NCBI GenBank assembly: GCA_020028195.1
Contig: JAHWYE010000080.1
Location: forward strand, 1 to 7,163
Origin: Nitrospirota bacterium
Lineage (GTDB): Bacteria; Nitrospirota; Nitrospiria; Nitrospirales; Nitrospiraceae
Reading direction: 5' to 3'
Length of the DNA: 7,163 nt
Part shown: piece by piece, positions 5,256 through 7,163 of the stretch
Layout: every line of letters begins with the position of its first letter
Position numbering within the stretch: position 1 is the first letter of the stretch
Translations under genes and position numbers: made by a program
Notes under the pieces: model-generated
What the model saw: only the letters and a program-made list of their open reading frames with translations
Databases searched by the model: none
What the model was told of the DNA's origin: nothing

Positions 5256-5681
5256 ATGAAACCGAGAATATTCTATGCTTGTCTCGGACTCGGCCTGGGG
5301 CTGGCGCTGATCGGCAGCAGCGTCTGGGCCCATCATTCATACCTGCTCACGGTCCAGCAATTGATGGCCGGACTGGCCAAAGCGCCCACGCCTGCCAGCA
5401 AGGGCTTTTTCTTGATTGATGTCCGGTCGCCGCAGGAACATGTCACCGGCGTGATTCCCGGGACAGATCTGAATATCGACTTCCGGGACATCAAGGCCCG
5501 CCATCGCGAAATCGGCGCAAAGCCGGACGACCACATCGTCGTGTACTGTCAGTCCGGGCACCGCAGTAACATTGCGGCCGAGACGCTGGCTGACCTAGGC
5601 TACAGGCACGTCTACAACGTGCAAGGCAGCATGAACGCCTGGCTGGAGGCCGGCTATACGATTGAACCGCCCCAGCGCTGA
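5256..5681 (+). CDS. Exported single-domain rhodanese-like sulfurtransferase
   Basis: The protein has 141 residues. Residues 1-25 form a signal peptide (MKPRIFYACLGLGLGLALIGSS, cleavage probably after VWA), so it acts in the periplasm. The rest is a rhodanese domain: FFLIDVRSPQEHVTGVIPG (51-69) is the CH2A-like DVR segment. C98-Q-S-G-H-R-S104 is the catalytic loop, with a persulfide-forming cysteine. VQGSMNAWLEAGY (122-134) is the usual C-terminal motif. An intact six-residue loop after the cysteine suggests activity on sulfur rather than phosphate substrates, but the physiological substrate is unknown. The ATG at 5256 is chosen over an in-frame ATG at 5175 because AGGAGGCGG lies just upstream and the signal peptide begins there. 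It is a single gene with its own promoter, ending 11 bases from the convergent glycosidase-like gene. Confidence 0.93.
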   Translation: MKPRIFYACLGLGLGLALIGSSVWAHHSYLLTVQQLMAGLAKAPTPASKGFFLIDVRSPQEHVTGVIPGTDLNIDFRDIKARHREIGAKPDDHIVVYCQSGHRSNIAAETLADLGYRHVYNVQGSMNAWLEAGYTIEPPQR

Positions 5682-5692
5682 CGGCGCGAAGG

Positions 5693-6631
5693 CTAGCGGC
5701 TTCCGGAACTGGCTCTCCCACCGCTGCCTGCCCGTGCCGGCGCCTCGCCGGTGCGCGGCTGTATGCCGATGACGGCGGGCAGTGTGATGTGGCCGGTCCC
5801 GCTGCCGTCCAGCAGCGAATACCAGGGGGACGGTGCTGGTCCGTTCCTGAGGGGCGTCAGCAACTCGCCGCCGATCAGCAGGTCCGAAGAAGAACCGCCG
5901 TCCATCGCCATGGCCTGACGGATGGACGGGAACCCTTCTCGCAGGCAGTCGGCCAGCCCACGCAATGTCACGCTATTCGCCGTCTTGATCAGCAGGATGA
6001 GCCCTTCCGCGTTCTCCGCGACGACCGTCTGGTGGGCCCGTTTGCCGGTCTGGCGGACCCGGGGCTTGCCGGTTCGATCCAGCAACATGAGCGATTGCGC
6101 TGCTTCACGGTAGGCTGGCTGGTCCTCGTGAAAGGGCTCGAACGCCAAATCCAGCACATGCGCCTTCCGTAAACCCGGTTCAACCGGTTCCGCGACGAAG
6201 AGCCCTTGCCAGCGGGGATGGCGCTTCGTGCCCAAGGGTCGTCCTTCCTTGAACAGCAATCCCAGATAGGAATAATCCTCCCGGAAGAGACCGGCGTTGA
6301 ACAGCAGGCTCGCGTTGGTCCGTTGGTGCCATTCCTGAATCGTCACGGGCGCGGGCAAGCCCTCATCGCGAAAATGATAGGTTGAAAAACGGAACCGCTC
6401 CGGATCGACTTTCACCATCAGCAAAGGAGAAGCCTCTTCGCACCGAGCGCCAGGCTCCCAGACCGTCACGGCCAAGCCCTCCGCCAGGCTGGTCCACGAG
6501 ACCTCCTGCGCTCCCAGGGAACCATGCGGGATCAGGCAGGCTGCGGCGATGAAGAAGAGGCTGCCAATGATCGAGGTTCGATCTGGAAAGGCCGATGCTT
6601 CCTGTTCCGCATCGCTAATGCAGGATCGCAT
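5693..6631 (-). CDS. Exported phosphodiester glycosidase (NAGPA) domain protein
   Basis: The domain is that of the uncovering enzyme (N-acetylglucosamine-1-phosphodiester alpha-N-acetylglucosaminidase); bacterial members are thought to act on envelope sugars or phosphodiesters, usually with unknown substrate. The protein has 312 residues. A hydrophobic segment at about 20-41 after a long n-region is a signal peptide or anchor (SLGA/QE cleavage possible). The domain spans about 65-290: LFNAGLF (110-116) replaces the usual NGGFF, AHQTVVAENAEG (199-210) stands where RTAIG-type residues occur, and AMDGGSSSDL (242-251) is the hallmark DGG motif. The last 20 residues are a Gly/Ala/Ser/Arg tail. The start has an excellent GGAGG six bases upstream and overlaps the upstream gene's end by 17 bases, indicating translational coupling. 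The exact reaction here is inferred from the family. Confidence 0.87.
   Translation of the reverse strand: MRSCISDAEQEASAFPDRTSIIGSLFFIAAACLIPHGSLGAQEVSWTSLAEGLAVTVWEPGARCEEASPLLMVKVDPERFRFSTYHFRDEGLPAPVTIQEWHQRTNASLLFNAGLFREDYSYLGLLFKEGRPLGTKRHPRWQGLFVAEPVEPGLRKAHVLDLAFEPFHEDQPAYREAAQSLMLLDRTGKPRVRQTGKRAHQTVVAENAEGLILLIKTANSVTLRGLADCLREGFPSIRQAMAMDGGSSSDLLIGGELLTPLRNGPAPSPWYSLLDGSGTGHITLPAVIGIQPRTGEAPARAGSGGRASSGSR
5737..5751. terminator. GC-rich hairpin near the convergent rhodanese and glycosidase ends
   Basis: CCGGCG (5737-5742) and CGCCGG (5746-5751) form a perfect six-base stem with a three-base loop, 56 bases past the rhodanese stop and inside the last codons of the opposite gene. No T-run follows on either strand. 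It could slow polymerase or protect a transcript end, but it may only reflect GC-rich Gly/Ala/Arg codons. Confidence 0.25.
6615..6631 (-). promoter_or_regulatory. 17-base gene overlap with internal ribosome-binding site
   Basis: The ATG of the glycosidase-like gene (6631-6629) lies inside the epimerase gene, whose TAG is at 6617-6615. A GGAGG site sits six bases before the ATG within epimerase codons. This arrangement shows that the two genes form one operon and suggests coupled translation. Confidence 0.8.
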
Positions 6632-7163
6632 GCAGCGCCTCCGACAGGGTCGGATACCGAAAACGGAATCCCATCGCCTCAGCTCGAGCGGGCAAGACCC
6701 GCTGTCCGGTCAGCAGCAGTTCCTCCGCCATCTGGCCGAGGAGGAGCTTGAGCACGAAGGCCGGCGTCCGAAGCCAAACGGGTCTCTCCAGCGTCTGCCC
6801 GAGCACACGGCTGAACTCCTCGTTGGTGACCGGATGCGGCGCCGTGGCATTCACCGGTCCACCGACTGCCTGGTCGAGCAGGAACAGCAGCAGCTCGATC
6901 AGATCGTCCAGGTGAATCCAGGACAGCCACTGAGTCCCGTTGCCCAATGGCCCGCCCAGCCCCAGGCGAAACACCGGGAGCATCCTGGCCAGTGCGCCGC
7001 CGTTCTTTCCAAGAACCACGCCGATGCGGGGAAGCACAACCCGCACGCCGAGTCGCTCGGCCGCGCGGGCCGCTGCTTCCCATTCGCGACAGAGGCTCGC
7101 CAGAAATCCGGCGCCGGATGGAGCGTCCTCTCGCAGCGGCTCGTCCTGGCGAGGCCCATAATA
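6615..7163 (-). CDS. NAD(P)-dependent epimerase/dehydratase, TIGR01777 (YfcH) family, C-terminal 182 residues
   Basis: The frame is open to the right edge, so the Rossmann N-terminus (nucleotide-binding GxxGxxG) lies outside the window; the family is about 300 residues long. The visible part starts with YYGPRQDEPL, which in this family follows the catalytic region, then GFLASLCREWEAAARAAERLGVRVVLPRIGVVL, a highly typical stretch. GGPLGNGTQWLSWIHLDDLIEL follows in the substrate-binding half. The end (VLPARAEAMGFRFRYPTLSEALHAIL) matches the DUF1731 C-terminal domain. These are SDR-type oxidoreductases of uncertain substrate; the E. coli member is YfcH. An internal GTG at 7046 is not the start because the conserved protein continues upstream of it. 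The gene carries the ribosome-binding site of the next gene within its last codons. Confidence 0.94.
   Translation of the reverse strand, partial: YYGPRQDEPLREDAPSGAGFLASLCREWEAAARAAERLGVRVVLPRIGVVLGKNGGALARMLPVFRLGLGGPLGNGTQWLSWIHLDDLIELLLFLLDQAVGGPVNATAPHPVTNEEFSRVLGQTLERPVWLRTPAFVLKLLLGQMAEELLLTGQRVLPARAEAMGFRFRYPTLSEALHAILH

Noticed and set aside
5265..5274. Ten-base palindrome AGAATATTCT
   Set aside because: It lies inside rhodanese codons 4-7, is too short to be notable alone, and is not paired with another copy.
5789..6172. Plus-strand frames at 5789-6172 and 5922-6113
   Set aside because: They are antisense to the phosphodiester glycosidase gene and have no domain.
6940..7161. Frames near the right edge on both strands (6679-7083 minus, 6899-7159 minus, 6940-7161 plus)
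   Set aside because: All are shadows of the epimerase gene, whose true frame matches the TIGR01777 family to the edge.

Overview
This window looks like chromosomal DNA of a GC-rich, diderm (Gram-negative-type) bacterium. It encodes an outer-membrane Omp85-type barrel, two probable lipoproteins and several Sec-exported proteins. The mix of genes and the style of the proteins remind me of Nitrospira, but that is recall rather than something the sequence proves. I see no tRNA, rRNA, CRISPR array, transposase or phage gene.

Left region (1-3216, minus strand). This is a two-partner secretion (type Vb) locus. The transporter gene tpsB (FhaC/ShlB type) comes first, then after a 147-base spacer a tpsA gene for a large filamentous-haemagglutinin-like exoprotein. 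The tpsA frame is open for 481 codons and runs off the left edge, so only the signal peptide, the TPS secretion domain and the start of the beta-helix are visible. It is easily missed because it has no stop inside the window. The tpsB-tpsA spacer is unusually repetitive.

Middle region (3217-4241). A relatively AT-rich divergent intergenic region with a perfect hairpin separates tpsB from a tiny plus-strand gene for a proline-rich lipoprotein candidate. Convergent to that is a minus-strand gene for a 105-residue, highly charged periplasmic protein with two 'GxLTxEE' repeats. The region between this gene and pyrE carries a promoter on each strand.

Right region (4242-7163). pyrE (orotate phosphoribosyltransferase, TTG start) is followed convergently by a small unknown lipoprotein gene whose start is unclear. 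Divergent from that is an exported single-domain rhodanese with an intact active-site loop. Convergent to the rhodanese is a two-gene minus-strand operon: a TIGR01777-type NAD(P)-dependent epimerase (5' end outside the window), and overlapping it by 17 bases an exported phosphodiester-glycosidase-domain protein.

The genes do not form one obvious pathway. The only clear functional unit is tpsB-tpsA, which would export a large surface protein. pyrE is housekeeping (UMP synthesis). Most of the others are small envelope or periplasmic proteins. The least explained items are the two small lipoproteins, the charged repeat protein, the repeats in the tps spacer, and a perfect inverted repeat over the rhodanese promoter.
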